A DNA stretch of 32,365 bases from Hyphomicrobiales bacterium (GTDB lineage Bacteria; Pseudomonadota; Alphaproteobacteria; Rhizobiales; Hyphomicrobiaceae): assembly GCA_025353015.1 (NCBI GenBank), contig JANXRM010000401.1:1-32365 (forward strand), given 5' to 3'. This document shows, one piece after another, positions 17,701 to 27,382 of this stretch; within the stretch, counting starts at the first letter, position 1, and every line of letters begins with the position of its first letter. Both the position numbers and the translations under genes were made by a program. The notes beneath the pieces were generated by a model, which saw only the letters and a list, made by a program, of their open reading frames with translations, did not search any database and was not told the origin of the DNA.

Positions 17701-19542
17701 TCAGCCCGATACGACGGGTTTCAGCGCTTCGGCCAGCAAGCGCATCTGGGCATCTTCGTCATTGACGGCCAACTGCGCCAGGAACCAGTCCTGAACCATC
17801 TGACAGACCCGTTCCGGCGTTGCCCGTGCCAATGCCTTGGCATCGGAGAATGTCTGAAGATCTACAGGCGTCCAGCCTCGCGCCTGCAGCTGCGCCGCCA
17901 GAACGTCGTAGTCCTCACGGCTCGGCGGTCGATAGGATTTCGGCGACTTTCGGCCATCAGCGGCTGCCTCGATGATGGCTTTGAACTGCGCTTGCAGGCT
18001 CGAGGTGTGCTCCGTCGTCCGCAGCAATTCCATGATGACCGGACTGCCTTCACCTTGTGAGATATAGCCATAGCAAGCCTCGGTACTGTGCTTGGCCAGG
18101 CGCGACAGGTTTTCGACGAACGACGCCGCCACCATCTTCAACCGTTGAGGACTGGACGCCAATACGGCAACCCCGTTCTTGCGGCGCAGATCGATCAGTG
18201 CCGCCGTCATAAAGGCCGAAATTTCCTTGTCGTCTTTTTTCTCGCCAGCCAAGCGGACAGCGTCTTGAACGCGCTCCTCGTACCAAGCTGGAAATTCCCG
18301 CTTCACGACCTGCCAAAGTGTCGACTTCTGCAGCTCGCCACTCACTGTTTCTGGCGTGCTGCCAAAGCCCGTCAGTGGCGGTTCCTTCGTCGCGGCGCTG
18401 GCGGCACGCATCTTCGCCACAGCCTTGTCGCCTTTGTCATCGACCGAAGTATTTTCGCTACCGGTCATGAAGGGCAGAGACAGCGGCAAGAGCCCCGTCT
18501 TGTGCAGCGCGAATGCACCACCGCCCAGCCCACAGAGCAGCAACAGGGCGGCGACCGTCTTTACGGGGAAACGGCGACGTGACGTGCTTGAATCATTGAG
18601 ATCGTCAAATTGTGCTGCTGAGTTCCCCGGAAGCTGCGGCTGCGGCGGCTGCCGCATCCCGCCCGGATTGACGGCGGCCTGTGGTGGCTGCCCGTGGCCC
18701 CCACCCGCATGCATCCCGGCCGGCGGCTGAGCATGCAACGTTCCTGGCGGGCGGCTGTTGGCAGCGGTGGGGCGGAGAGGCGCTGGAATTGGCGCCTGAT
18801 AGGACTGCGGTGCCGGCGTTCGCGGCGCAATCTGGCCCTGCGGCGCGACGGTCTGGCCGAACTGAGGACCGGAAGGTTGAATACCAGACGCCTGTTGTTG
18901 CGGTCGTTGAGGCGCCTGAACGGGCCGATCCCACTGGGCGGCGGCGAGCGCGGCACGGACATCGCGCTGGCCTCGTTGATCTGGGGCCCGTTGATCTGGG
19001 GCCCGTTGATCCGGGCGCCGTTGATCTAAAACACGCGGGTCGGGATCCTGCGGCGCAGACGTGTGTGGGTTGGCAGACTGTGGAGCCGGACGCTGGGCTG
19101 GATTTGGCCCGCGAACAGGAATGGCTGTCGCAGCCGGCGTTGCCGGTTGGCTTTGCCGATTATCCGGTGCCGGCGGCCGCTGGGACTGAGGCTGTTGTTG
19201 AGGGCCATCCGCGTAGACGTAGGCCTGCGCCTGCGGTTGTGGTGCCGCAGCCGTTTGCACCGGATGCGGTGCCGACGCTTGCTGCGCCGGCTGATGCGGG
19301 ACAGGCTGTATCTGGGCCTGCGGCTGAACCGGCTGGGCAGCCGGTGCTGCAGCCTTCTGCGCGACAGGCGGAAATGCAGCGGACGCCTGAACCCATTCGG
19401 GCATACCTTGCCGCCAAACGAGATCTGCCGGCCGCAAATGGCCCAGTTCGACGATTTTCTGCATCTCGAGGTCGGTCACGGGGCCGTGCTGATTGCCGTC
19501 CCGTGCCAGATACCACTCGATCGGTTGCTCGTTTTCAGACAT
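17701..19542 (-). CDS. GYF_2 (DUF4339)-domain protein with Pro/Gln-rich linker and single TM segment
   Basis: N-terminal EWYLARDGNQHGPVTDLEMQKIVELGHLRPADLVWRQGMPEWVQA (GYF_2 signature); ~240-aa Pro/Gln-rich region; TM VKTVAALLLLCGLGGGAFAL; C-terminal helical domain. Confidence 0.85.
   Translation of the reverse strand: MSENEQPIEWYLARDGNQHGPVTDLEMQKIVELGHLRPADLVWRQGMPEWVQASAAFPPVAQKAAAPAAQPVQPQAQIQPVPHQPAQQASAPHPVQTAAAPQPQAQAYVYADGPQQQPQSQRPPAPDNRQSQPATPAATAIPVRGPNPAQRPAPQSANPHTSAPQDPDPRVLDQRRPDQRAPDQRAPDQRGQRDVRAALAAAQWDRPVQAPQRPQQQASGIQPSGPQFGQTVAPQGQIAPRTPAPQSYQAPIPAPLRPTAANSRPPGTLHAQPPAGMHAGGGHGQPPQAAVNPGGMRQPPQPQLPGNSAAQFDDLNDSSTSRRRFPVKTVAALLLLCGLGGGAFALHKTGLLPLSLPFMTGSENTSVDDKGDKAVAKMRAASAATKEPPLTGFGSTPETVSGELQKSTLWQVVKREFPAWYEERVQDAVRLAGEKKDDKEISAFMTAALIDLRRKNGVAVLASSPQRLKMVAASFVENLSRLAKHSTEACYGYISQGEGSPVIMELLRTTEHTSSLQAQFKAIIEAAADGRKSPKSYRPPSREDYDVLAAQLQARGWTPVDLQTFSDAKALARATPERVCQMVQDWFLAQLAVNDEDAQMRLLAEALKPVVSG
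18975..19027. repeat. 15-bp in-frame tandem repeat encoding D-Q-R-(A/R)-P
   Basis: gttgatctggggccc x2 then gttgatccgggcgcc and a partial gttgatct; protein DQRRPDQRAPDQRAPDQRG. Confidence 0.9.
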
Positions 19543-19562
19543 GCGTGTCCGATCAGACCTTG

Positions 19563-19613
19563 TTTACCTGCTATCGGCGTTTACTTGCGATTAGCGTTTA
19601 CTTGCTCTCAGCT
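19563..19613. repeat. Three degenerate 17-bp tandem repeats upstream of the GYF_2 gene
   Basis: tttacctgctatcggcg / tttacttgcgattagcg / tttacttgctctcagct. Confidence 0.8.
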
Positions 19614-19955
19614 CAACGACACTCCGCGCTCCTGAACAAGCGCGAATGGTTTTCTACGGATCAATGCTCAAAACGGCGCTTAGTCACTGTGCCCTCGGTC
19701 ATCATGCTTGGAACCACTAGACCTCGGCGAGGATCACCCCAAACTACCGTCCCCTTCCTAGCATGCCTTCAACCGAACATCCGAGTCTCCGATGCCTGCA
19801 ACTGTTTCGCTGCATGCACTTAAGTGTGGATTCAACACCACGTGTTAGCCTCCAACCGAGGCGAGCAGATGGCGACCGCGTGTTCCGCGGATGACCTTCG
19901 GGATGACCTTGGCGCACCCGGTAATCGCAGACGCCCAATTGACCGGGCCTAAAGG

Positions 19956-20342
19956 TCAGCTTTTGAGGTTTTCGTCGACCGGCACCTTATACGCGTTCGA
20001 CAGACGGTTGGTCATGTTGGCCAGTGCCACGACCGCATAGAGTTCGTTGATTTGAGCGTCCGTTGCGCCTTTGGCACGAGCAGCGGCTGTATGTGAGGCC
20101 ATGCAGTACTCGCAATTGTTGGTAATCGAGACCGCGACGTAGACCAATTCCTTCGTCAGGGGATCGAGCGATCCAGGCCCCATGATCGACTTGAGGCTTT
20201 CCCAGGTGTGGCGCATCATCCGCGGTTCATTAGCGAGATACTTCCAAAAGTTATTGACTTCATTGACTTTTCTCGTCGTCTTGATGTCTTCGAATATGGC
20301 TTTGACTTCGGCACTGGCCTTGAGCGGATCGACGGGTTTCAT
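19956..20342 (-). CDS. Carboxymuconolactone decarboxylase / AhpD-like protein
   Basis: MKPVDPLKASAEVKAIFEDIKTTRKVNEVNNFWKYLANEP...LVYVAVSITNNCEYCMASHTAAARAKGATDAQINEL (CxxCxxxH). ATG at 20342 with AGAGGA RBS; the track ORF extends to 20669. Confidence 0.9.
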   Translation of the reverse strand: MKPVDPLKASAEVKAIFEDIKTTRKVNEVNNFWKYLANEPRMMRHTWESLKSIMGPGSLDPLTKELVYVAVSITNNCEYCMASHTAAARAKGATDAQINELYAVVALANMTNRLSNAYKVPVDENLKS

Positions 20343-20507
20343 GGGGCTTCCTCTTGATGGCGACGACACGCGCGTCGTGTGACCGGTTCGCAGTTGCTGC
20401 GGTCCAGGTCCGCAGCTATAACCCGGCGCGACCGGCGGGAAAATCCCGCGCTTCCCATTCAAATTTTGGTCTTGAACCTCAAGCCCCGAACCCCCTGGAG
20501 CCAAATC

Positions 20508-20930
20508 ATGGCGATCGAGCGTACCTTCTCCATTCTCAAGCCCGACGCGACGCGCCGCAATTTGACCGGAGGCATTAACGCCGTCATCGAGAGGGCAGGC
20601 CTCGCCATCGTCGCGCAAAAGCGTGTGCGCTGGACCCGCGCTCAGGCCGAAAAGTTCTATGAAGAGCACAAGGCGCGGCCGTTCTACGGTGAATTGTGCA
20701 CATTCATGACCTCAGGTCCGATCGTCCTGCAAGTCCTCGAGGGCGAGAACGCCATCGCCAAATACCGCGACGTGATGGGCGCCACCGACCCAAAGGAAGC
20801 CAAGGACGGTACGATCCGCAAGTTGTTCGCGGTCTCGAAGGGCGAGAATTCGACGCACGGTTCCGACAGCGCCGCAGCCGCCGAGCGGGAGATCACGATG
20901 AACTTCCGCCTCGACGAGATCGTCGGCTGA
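20508..20930 (+). CDS. ndk: Nucleoside diphosphate kinase
   Basis: [40 protein letters not shown]...[39 protein letters not shown] (NDK motif with active-site His). Confidence 0.97.
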   Translation: MAIERTFSILKPDATRRNLTGGINAVIERAGLAIVAQKRVRWTRAQAEKFYEEHKARPFYGELCTFMTSGPIVLQVLEGENAIAKYRDVMGATDPKEAKDGTIRKLFAVSKGENSTHGSDSAAAAEREITMNFRLDEIVG

Positions 20931-20971
20931 GCCGTCTCGTTTACGGCATCATTGATCGTTGCTTATGGTAG

Positions 20972-21004
20972 ATCAGCCTGCCAGATTCACTCTGGCGGGC
21001 TGAT
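20972..21004 (+). terminator. Hairpin terminator after ndk
   Basis: atcagcctgccaga-ttcac-tctggcgggctgat, 14-bp stem with one G:U. Confidence 0.65.
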
Positions 21005-21030
21005 GCCATTGCGCCTCACTGGGGAAGCTC

Positions 21031-21978
21031 ATGAGCACTGATCCGCTGAGCAACACCCCCTTAAAACAACGCGCACTTGAAAACGGTCGCCACGACACCA
21101 CCTGGATCGCCGCCGTCAGCATCGTCGTTGCGCTTGTCGTGATGGGCATAAAATATTTGGCCTATCTCAAGACGGGTAGTGTGGCGCTCTATTCGGATGC
21201 GCTCGAGAGCATCGTTAATGTGGTGACGGCAATCGTCGCGCTGATTACTATTCGCATCAGCGCCAGACCTGCCGATCGCCGACATCAGTTCGGACACCAC
21301 AAGGCCGAGTATTTTTCGGCGGTTCTGGAAGGCGTGTTGATCGTCCTCGCCGCTGTGTTCATCCTGAAGGAAGCCTACGCAGCCTTGCTCGCGCCGCGGG
21401 AACTTGCGCAGCCTTTTACCGGCATGGCGATTTCAACCGTCGCGACGGCCCTCAATGCGGCGTGGGCGATTTTTCTGGTGGTCTGGGGCGGCAAACGTCG
21501 CTCCCCAGCTTTGGTGGCGGACGGATGGCATCTCGCCACGGACGTTGCGACCAGCATCGGCGTTCTTGCGGGGCTCGGTCTTGCGGCAGCCACGGGCTGG
21601 AGCATTCTCGATCCACTGATGGCGGCAGCTGTCGCCGTCAACATTTTATGGACCGGCTGGCGCTTGATGCGCCAATCGGTCAGCAGCCTCATGGATGAGG
21701 CGGTACCGCGTGAAACGGGGCGGCAAATTCGCGAGGTCATCGGCGCCAATGCGGAAGGCGCGATCGAGGTTCACGACCTGCGCACTCGCAGTGCCGGCGC
21801 TGCCACATTCATCGAGTTCCATCTGGTTGTACCGGGCAAAATGACCGTGACGGAAGCGCACCGGATCTGCGACCGGCTCGAAGGCGCGCTCGGCGATGCG
21901 ATCCTCGGCGCCGAAGTGCTGATCCATGTCGAACCGGAAGGCGAAGCGCGGCACCGGGGCATCGTGGTGCTCGGCTAA
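21031..21978 (+). CDS. Cation diffusion facilitator (CDF) family transporter
   Basis: GSVALYSDALESIVNVVTAIVALITIRISARPADRRHQFGHHKAEYFSAVLEG; HxxxD motif LVADGWHLATDV; C-terminal cytoplasmic domain. Confidence 0.95.
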   Translation: MSTDPLSNTPLKQRALENGRHDTTWIAAVSIVVALVVMGIKYLAYLKTGSVALYSDALESIVNVVTAIVALITIRISARPADRRHQFGHHKAEYFSAVLEGVLIVLAAVFILKEAYAALLAPRELAQPFTGMAISTVATALNAAWAIFLVVWGGKRRSPALVADGWHLATDVATSIGVLAGLGLAAATGWSILDPLMAAAVAVNILWTGWRLMRQSVSSLMDEAVPRETGRQIREVIGANAEGAIEVHDLRTRSAGAATFIEFHLVVPGKMTVTEAHRICDRLEGALGDAILGAEVLIHVEPEGEARHRGIVVLG

Positions 21979-22024
21979 ACTCGCACTTTCAGCAGAAGCC
22001 ACACGTCAAGATCGACGCCACCAA

Positions 22025-22618
22025 TTATTCCTTGGTGGTCCCTGCCGGGGCTTTGCCGGGTTCGATATCGGGCTTGAACGCATCGTTGGCTTTGGCGGTT
22101 GGCTTTGCTTTGGCCTGTGCCTTGGGTGCGGTTGGCGCCGTTTTTTCAGCCACACCCTTTGTCCCTGGGTCTTCTTCGCTGGTGGCCGTCTGTGCTTTTG
22201 CCGACGCCTTCGCTTTGAATTTCGGCGCGGGCTTTGCCTTGGCCGGTGCTTTCGGTTCTTCTGCAACTGGAGGCGCTGGCGTTTCATCGTCGGCTGGCAG
22301 CGAATACCGGATCTTGGCCAGACCGCAGCGGAAACTCAATTGCTCCTCGACATCGAGATAGCGGCCAACTTGCGCCAGACCGCCGGAATTTAGGTTGGCC
22401 TTGCCCCAGACCGGACCCTTGGCGACGTCGTCCTTTACGCCAGCCGTGATCAGCGCTTGCTGCTCGACGACCAAAGCTTCGCAGGCCTCCTTGCCCAAAG
22501 GCTCGGCCACGCCTGGATCGCTGACGGTCAAAGCCACCAGCACGGCAACGGCCCCAAGGCTAACGAAACCGATATCAACACGCGATTGTCCCACGCGCAG
22601 CCTCATACGCCGTTTCAT
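22025..22618 (-). CDS. Hypothetical exported protein with Lys/Ala/Pro-rich C-terminal tail
   Basis: N-terminal TM/signal, LGKEACEALVVEQQALITAGVKDDVAKGPVWGKANL...LDVEEQLSFRCGLAKIRYSLP, then low-complexity APAKAKPAPKFKAKASAKAQ. Confidence 0.7.
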   Translation of the reverse strand: MKRRMRLRVGQSRVDIGFVSLGAVAVLVALTVSDPGVAEPLGKEACEALVVEQQALITAGVKDDVAKGPVWGKANLNSGGLAQVGRYLDVEEQLSFRCGLAKIRYSLPADDETPAPPVAEEPKAPAKAKPAPKFKAKASAKAQTATSEEDPGTKGVAEKTAPTAPKAQAKAKPTAKANDAFKPDIEPGKAPAGTTKE

Positions 22619-22688
22619 ACTGTGAGCCTCTTATACTGCGAGCCTCAGACACATGCCCCGCGCGTCAGTGCCTGGCCCCAGCGCGCGA

Positions 22689-23459
22689 TTAAGCATAGGC
22701 CTCGATGATGCTTAAGAAATCGTCAGCCTTGAGGCTGGCGCCACCAACGAGCGCGCCGTCGACGTTCGCAACCGCCATCAACTCGCGGGCGTTCGAGCCT
22801 TTGACCGAGCCACCATAGAGGAGCCGCATCATCTGCCCCTCGGCCCCGAAGCGCTGGACCAATTCTGCGCGCAATGTCGCATGCACCTCGGCGACGTCGG
22901 CAGCCGTCGGGGTCAACCCGGTGCCGATGGCCCAGACCGGTTCATAGGCCACAACCGTTGCCATGGCGCGACAACCATCCGGCAACGAGCCCGCCAACTG
23001 CCGGCGGACGATGGCCAACGTCTTTCCGGCCTGACGCTCAGCTGCGGTTTCGCCGACACAGACGATGGCAACAAGCCCGGCGCGGTGGATGGCCTCGCAC
23101 TTGGCGCGCACGGCCCCGTCTGTCTCACCGTGATCGGCGCGGCGCTCTGAATGCCCCGCGATCACAGCCTTGGCGCCGGCGTCTTTCAGCATCTCGGCCG
23201 AGACATCACCGGTGTGGGCACCCGCCGCCTTGGCGTGGCAATCCTGAGCGCCGACCAGCAACGGCGAACCTTGAGCCTTGGCCGCAAGGGACAGCACCAG
23301 CGTCGCCGGCGGGCAAATCATGACGTCCGTTTTCGGTTTGAACCCAGGCTCCGCGAGCCTTCCCGCGACCTTCGCCGCCTCACTCAGGCCCGCCACGAGA
23401 CCGTTCATCTTCCAGTTTCCAGCAACCAGCGGGCGAATTTTGCGGGCCTCGGCAGCCAT
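22689..23459 (-). CDS. tpiA: Triosephosphate isomerase
   Basis: [49 protein letters not shown] at 23459 with AGGAG RBS; the track ORF extends to 23525. Confidence 0.97.
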   Translation of the reverse strand: MAAEARKIRPLVAGNWKMNGLVAGLSEAAKVAGRLAEPGFKPKTDVMICPPATLVLSLAAKAQGSPLLVGAQDCHAKAAGAHTGDVSAEMLKDAGAKAVIAGHSERRADHGETDGAVRAKCEAIHRAGLVAIVCVGETAAERQAGKTLAIVRRQLAGSLPDGCRAMATVVAYEPVWAIGTGLTPTAADVAEVHATLRAELVQRFGAEGQMMRLLYGGSVKGSNARELMAVANVDGALVGGASLKADDFLSIIEAYA

Positions 23460-23768
23460 GTCCACTCCTGCGTTCATCTCACCTGAAATTACCATCCAAC
23501 CTTCGCACAGCTTGCAGCCGGGCACGAGGATTCCTATGATGTGGTTAGCCTGCTTTCAACCGCAGGGACGAGGTCGCACCACCCTGCGGCGAAATGCGCA
23601 GGGTTCCGGAGACCTCAAGCGCCGCATTCCGAAATAAAACCAGGCCACCGAGATCCTCGGCCTGCCACTTTGCTGAGCTAAACTCTTTGCTGTGCCAAAC
23701 CACGCAGCAGCAGACCCATCACATCGCTGGCCCTTGGGCCAGCCGAACACGAACGGACCTGGACGCTG

Positions 23769-25697
23769 ATGCTCGAGAAATTCCGCCGCGGCGCATCGAA
23801 GATTTTTGCCACCCTCCTCTTTTGCATTTTGATCGCGAGTTTCGCGCTCTGGGGCATCCCCAACTACAATAAAGACTATTCCCAGAATACGCTGGCTCAG
23901 GTCGGCGATGTGAAGCTGACCGAGGACGACTATCGCCGGTTTTTCGACAACCAGTTGAATATTTTCAGCCAGCAAGCTGGCCAACGGCTGACGCGCGAGA
24001 ATGCCCGGATGTTCTACCGCATGCAGCAGATGCAGCAGGGTGTGCGCGATGCCGACCTCGACCGGGAGGTGCTCAATTTGCAGATTAATCAAACGCTGCT
24101 TGATCAGGAGGCCCGCAAGATGGGACTCGGACTGCCGGAAGCGAGCATCGTCGAGGCGATCCGGACCGATCCGCAATACCTAGGCGATGACAAGAAATTC
24201 AACCGCGCGCTGTTCGAGGAGCGCGCGCGCCAGGCTGGCTTTACCGCCAACGGGTATATCCGCGAGCGGAGAGCGGGCGAGGTTCGCGACCAGTTGATGG
24301 AAACGCTGACAACCGGACTGCCGCCGAGCAAGACACTGATCGAGATCGCGCACAAGTTCACCGAGGAAGAGCGTGTCGTCTCGACGGTCGTTCTTGATCC
24401 AGCCAAGTTGCCGAAGATCGCTGATCCCGACGACACCAAGATCGCCGAGTACTATAAAGAGAACCAGCGGCAGTACATGGCGCCCGAGATGCGCAAGCTC
24501 GCCATTCTCATGCTGAGCCGCGACGACATCAAGGCCAAGGCTGCCATTACCGATGCCGAAGTAAAGGCTGCCTGGGAGAAAGACCCTGCGGCCTGGAACA
24601 TCTGGGAACGCCGCCGCTTTCAGCAGATCGCGTTCAAGGACAAGGCTGCGGCCGAAGGCGTCGCCAAGGAAATAGCCGGAGGCAAAAGCTTCCTCATGGC
24701 CGGCCTCGAGGAAGGCAAGTCCAACCTCGATCAGTTCGTACCACGCAGCGCCATCGCCGACGCCAAGATCGCCAAGGCCATCTTCGAGGCAGAGCTGAAC
24801 AAGGTGTTGCCGCCGATCGAAACGCGCGGCGCCGTTATTCTTGCGCGCGTCACCGAAATCCAACCCGGCCGCGTGCGTCCCTTCGAAGAAGTCGCGAAGG
24901 ATATTCGCGCCGACCTCGAACAGAAAAAGCAGCGCGAGTTGACGACGCGGCTGCATGACCAGATCGAAGATCTGCGCGGCGCTGGAAAACCGCTCAAGCA
25001 GGTGGCCGAGGAACTCAAGTTACCGCTACGTGAGGTCGCAGAAACCACCAGCGCCGGCATAGGTCCCGACGGCAAACCGGCGTTCGAACATCCGGATGCA
25101 CGCCGCATTCTCGGCGTTGCTTTCGAAGGTGGCAAAGAGGTGCCCCGCGAGGCCGTGGACTTGGCAGAAGGCGGCCAGGCTTGGGTCGAAGTGGCAGCGG
25201 TGACGCCGAGCCGGCAGAAGCCGATCGAGGAAGTGAAATCTGACGTCAAGGCGGGCTGGTTCGTGGCCGAGGCGCGCAAGGCATTGACGGCGGCATCAGA
25301 TGCTCTCGTCAACCGGGTCAAGGCGGGAGAAACGCTGGCGGCCGTCGCCAAGTCGCAAGGCTTGAAGCTTGAAACCCAGAAGCCATTCAAACGCCAAGGT
25401 CCGTTTACGGGGCTACCTCCGGCCGCGGGCCGGCAAGCCTTCACGCTGCCGAAAGGCGGCATAGGCTCGGCCGAAACGCAGGACGGAAAATCGCGCGTCA
25501 TCTTTACCGTGACGGACATCAAGCAACCCGCCGCGCCCGGCAAGGAAGACACCGACCGCCTGACGCGAGCACTGCAGTTGCAGTTCCAGAACGATGCCCG
25601 CACGGTCTATGTTTCGGCCTTGCGCAATCGCGCCGGCGTGAAGATCGACGAGGTGGCCTACAAGCGTTTGACTGGGGGCGATCAGCAGCAGCAGTAG
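23769..25697 (+). CDS. SurA N-terminal / PpiD-type membrane-anchored peptidylprolyl isomerase
   Basis: MLEKFRRGASKIFATLLFCILIASFALWGI...LAQVGDVKLTEDDYRRFFDNQLNIFSQQAGQRLTRENARMF; rotamase-like central region. Confidence 0.9.
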   Translation: MLEKFRRGASKIFATLLFCILIASFALWGIPNYNKDYSQNTLAQVGDVKLTEDDYRRFFDNQLNIFSQQAGQRLTRENARMFYRMQQMQQGVRDADLDREVLNLQINQTLLDQEARKMGLGLPEASIVEAIRTDPQYLGDDKKFNRALFEERARQAGFTANGYIRERRAGEVRDQLMETLTTGLPPSKTLIEIAHKFTEEERVVSTVVLDPAKLPKIADPDDTKIAEYYKENQRQYMAPEMRKLAILMLSRDDIKAKAAITDAEVKAAWEKDPAAWNIWERRRFQQIAFKDKAAAEGVAKEIAGGKSFLMAGLEEGKSNLDQFVPRSAIADAKIAKAIFEAELNKVLPPIETRGAVILARVTEIQPGRVRPFEEVAKDIRADLEQKKQRELTTRLHDQIEDLRGAGKPLKQVAEELKLPLREVAETTSAGIGPDGKPAFEHPDARRILGVAFEGGKEVPREAVDLAEGGQAWVEVAAVTPSRQKPIEEVKSDVKAGWFVAEARKALTAASDALVNRVKAGETLAAVAKSQGLKLETQKPFKRQGPFTGLPPAAGRQAFTLPKGGIGSAETQDGKSRVIFTVTDIKQPAAPGKEDTDRLTRALQLQFQNDARTVYVSALRNRAGVKIDEVAYKRLTGGDQQQQ

Positions 25698-25798
25698 GCC
25701 CGCACGGCTCTTTGCAGCCGGCCTTAACCTCACGCCCCCGAGAGCAACGATCACATAAGCACCGATCCCAGAGAACCGATCCCGTGAGCACCGTATCC

Positions 25799-27382
25799 AT
25801 GTCCGGCCAGCAGACACAAGGCTTAGCCCTGGAGGCGGAACCCACACTCGACGCCTTCGCAAAAGGCCTCGCGGGCGGTCACGCGCAACTTGTCTGGACG
25901 CGGCTCGTTGCCGATCTCGAAACCCCCGTCTCGGCCATGCTGAAGCTGTCGCGCGGGCACGGGGCGGGGCAAATGCGGCCGATGAGTTTCCTGCTCGAGT
26001 CCGTCGAGGGCGGCGCCGTTCGCGGGCGTTACTCGGTCATCGGACTGGAGCCCGATATCGTTTGGCGGGCCTGCGGCAACAAGGCCGAGATCAACCGGCA
26101 GTACCAAACGAAGCCGACGACGTTCAAGGCGGAGAAGGCTGGCACGTTGGTGTCGCTCAGGGCGTTGCTCGCGGAATCCAAAGTTGCTGTCCCCGACGGT
26201 CTCCCGCCGATGGCAGCTGGCATTTTCGGCTACATGGGATACGACACCGTCCGCCTGGTGGAACATCTCCCAGACGAGCCGCCCGACGTCCTTGATGTGC
26301 CTGATCAGATCATGGTGCGGCCAACGGTCATGGTCATCTTCGACGCCGTCAAGGACGAGATGACGGTGGTAACGCCTGTCTATCCAAAGGCTGTCCTGCC
26401 AAAAGCGACGCTCGACGTTGAAGCTGCCTATCACGCGGCGAAGTTGCGGCTGGCCAAAGTCGTGGCAGCCTTGGACGATCCGCTTCCGCACTGGGCCTCG
26501 CCCGGCATCGAAACGTTAGCCACACCGGCGCCCGTATCGAACACGCCGGCCGCCGACTATCTCCACATGATCGACAAGGCGAAGAAATACGTGGCCGCGG
26601 GCGACGTGTTCCAGGTCGTCTTGTCGCAACGCTTCTCGGCCCCGTTTACCTTGCCACCCTTTGCCCTCTACCGCGCATTGCGGCGCACCAACCCGTCGCC
26701 GTTCCTGTTTTATCTCGATTTCGGCACATTCTCGCTTGTGGGTTCCAGTCCCGAGATCCTGGTTCGTGCCCGTGACGGCGAGGTCACGATCCGGCCGCTT
26801 GCAGGCACCCGGCGGCGTGGCGCCACGCCCGAGGAAGACCGCGCGCTGGAAAGGGAATTGTTGGCCGATCCGAAGGAACGCGCCGAACATCTCATGCTGC
26901 TCGATCTCGGCCGCAATGACGTCGGCCGCGTCGCCAGCATCGGCAGCGTGCGCGTGGCGTCAAGCTTCGACGTTGAACGCTACAGTCAGGTGATGCACCT
27001 GTCGTCGACGGTGCACGGCACGCTCGATCCCAAGCATGACGCCATCGACGCGTTGATGGCGGGATTTCCTGCTGGCACACTTTCGGGCGCACCTAAAGTT
27101 CGCGCCATGCAGATCATCGACGAGCTGGAAAAGGAAAAGCGCGGACCTTACGCGGGCTGCGTCGGATACTTTTCCGCGGATGGCAACATGGACACGTGCA
27201 TCGTGCTGCGCACCGCACTGGTGAAGGACGGCCGCATGTACGTGCAGGCCGGCGCCGGTGTTGTTGCCGATAGTGTTCCGGCATCAGAGCAAGAGGAGTG
27301 CGTGATCAAAGCACGCGCGCTTTTCCGTGCAGCCGAGGAAGCCGTGCGCTTTGCGGGACGGACCAAACGCGGCAACGGGTGA
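25799..27382 (+). CDS. trpE: Anthranilate synthase component I
   Basis: SAMLKLSRG...PMSFLLESVEGGAVRGRYSVIGLEP; VFQVVLSQRF; NPSPFLFYLDFGTFSLVGSSPEILVR; RPLAGTRRRGATPEEDRALERELLADPKERAEHLMLLDLGRNDVGRVA. No C-terminal glutaminase domain. The track ORF begins at 25712. Confidence 0.97.
   Translation: MSGQQTQGLALEAEPTLDAFAKGLAGGHAQLVWTRLVADLETPVSAMLKLSRGHGAGQMRPMSFLLESVEGGAVRGRYSVIGLEPDIVWRACGNKAEINRQYQTKPTTFKAEKAGTLVSLRALLAESKVAVPDGLPPMAAGIFGYMGYDTVRLVEHLPDEPPDVLDVPDQIMVRPTVMVIFDAVKDEMTVVTPVYPKAVLPKATLDVEAAYHAAKLRLAKVVAALDDPLPHWASPGIETLATPAPVSNTPAADYLHMIDKAKKYVAAGDVFQVVLSQRFSAPFTLPPFALYRALRRTNPSPFLFYLDFGTFSLVGSSPEILVRARDGEVTIRPLAGTRRRGATPEEDRALERELLADPKERAEHLMLLDLGRNDVGRVASIGSVRVASSFDVERYSQVMHLSSTVHGTLDPKHDAIDALMAGFPAGTLSGAPKVRAMQIIDELEKEKRGPYAGCVGYFSADGNMDTCIVLRTALVKDGRMYVQAGAGVVADSVPASEQEECVIKARALFRAAEEAVRFAGRTKRGNG

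Noticed and set aside
18681-19823. 380-aa plus-strand ORF antisense to the GYF_2 gene
   Set aside because: Shadow ORF of a GC-rich, low-complexity coding region; no recognisable domain and the opposite strand carries a clear GYF_2 protein.
22689-22715. Inverted repeat ttaagcat...atgcttaa at the tpiA 3' end
   Set aside because: Lies inside the final codons with an 11-nt loop and no U-tract; probably coincidental.
24180-25603. Long minus-strand ORFs (258 and 290 aa) opposite the PpiD-like gene
   Set aside because: Antisense shadow frames; the sense gene has clear homology features.
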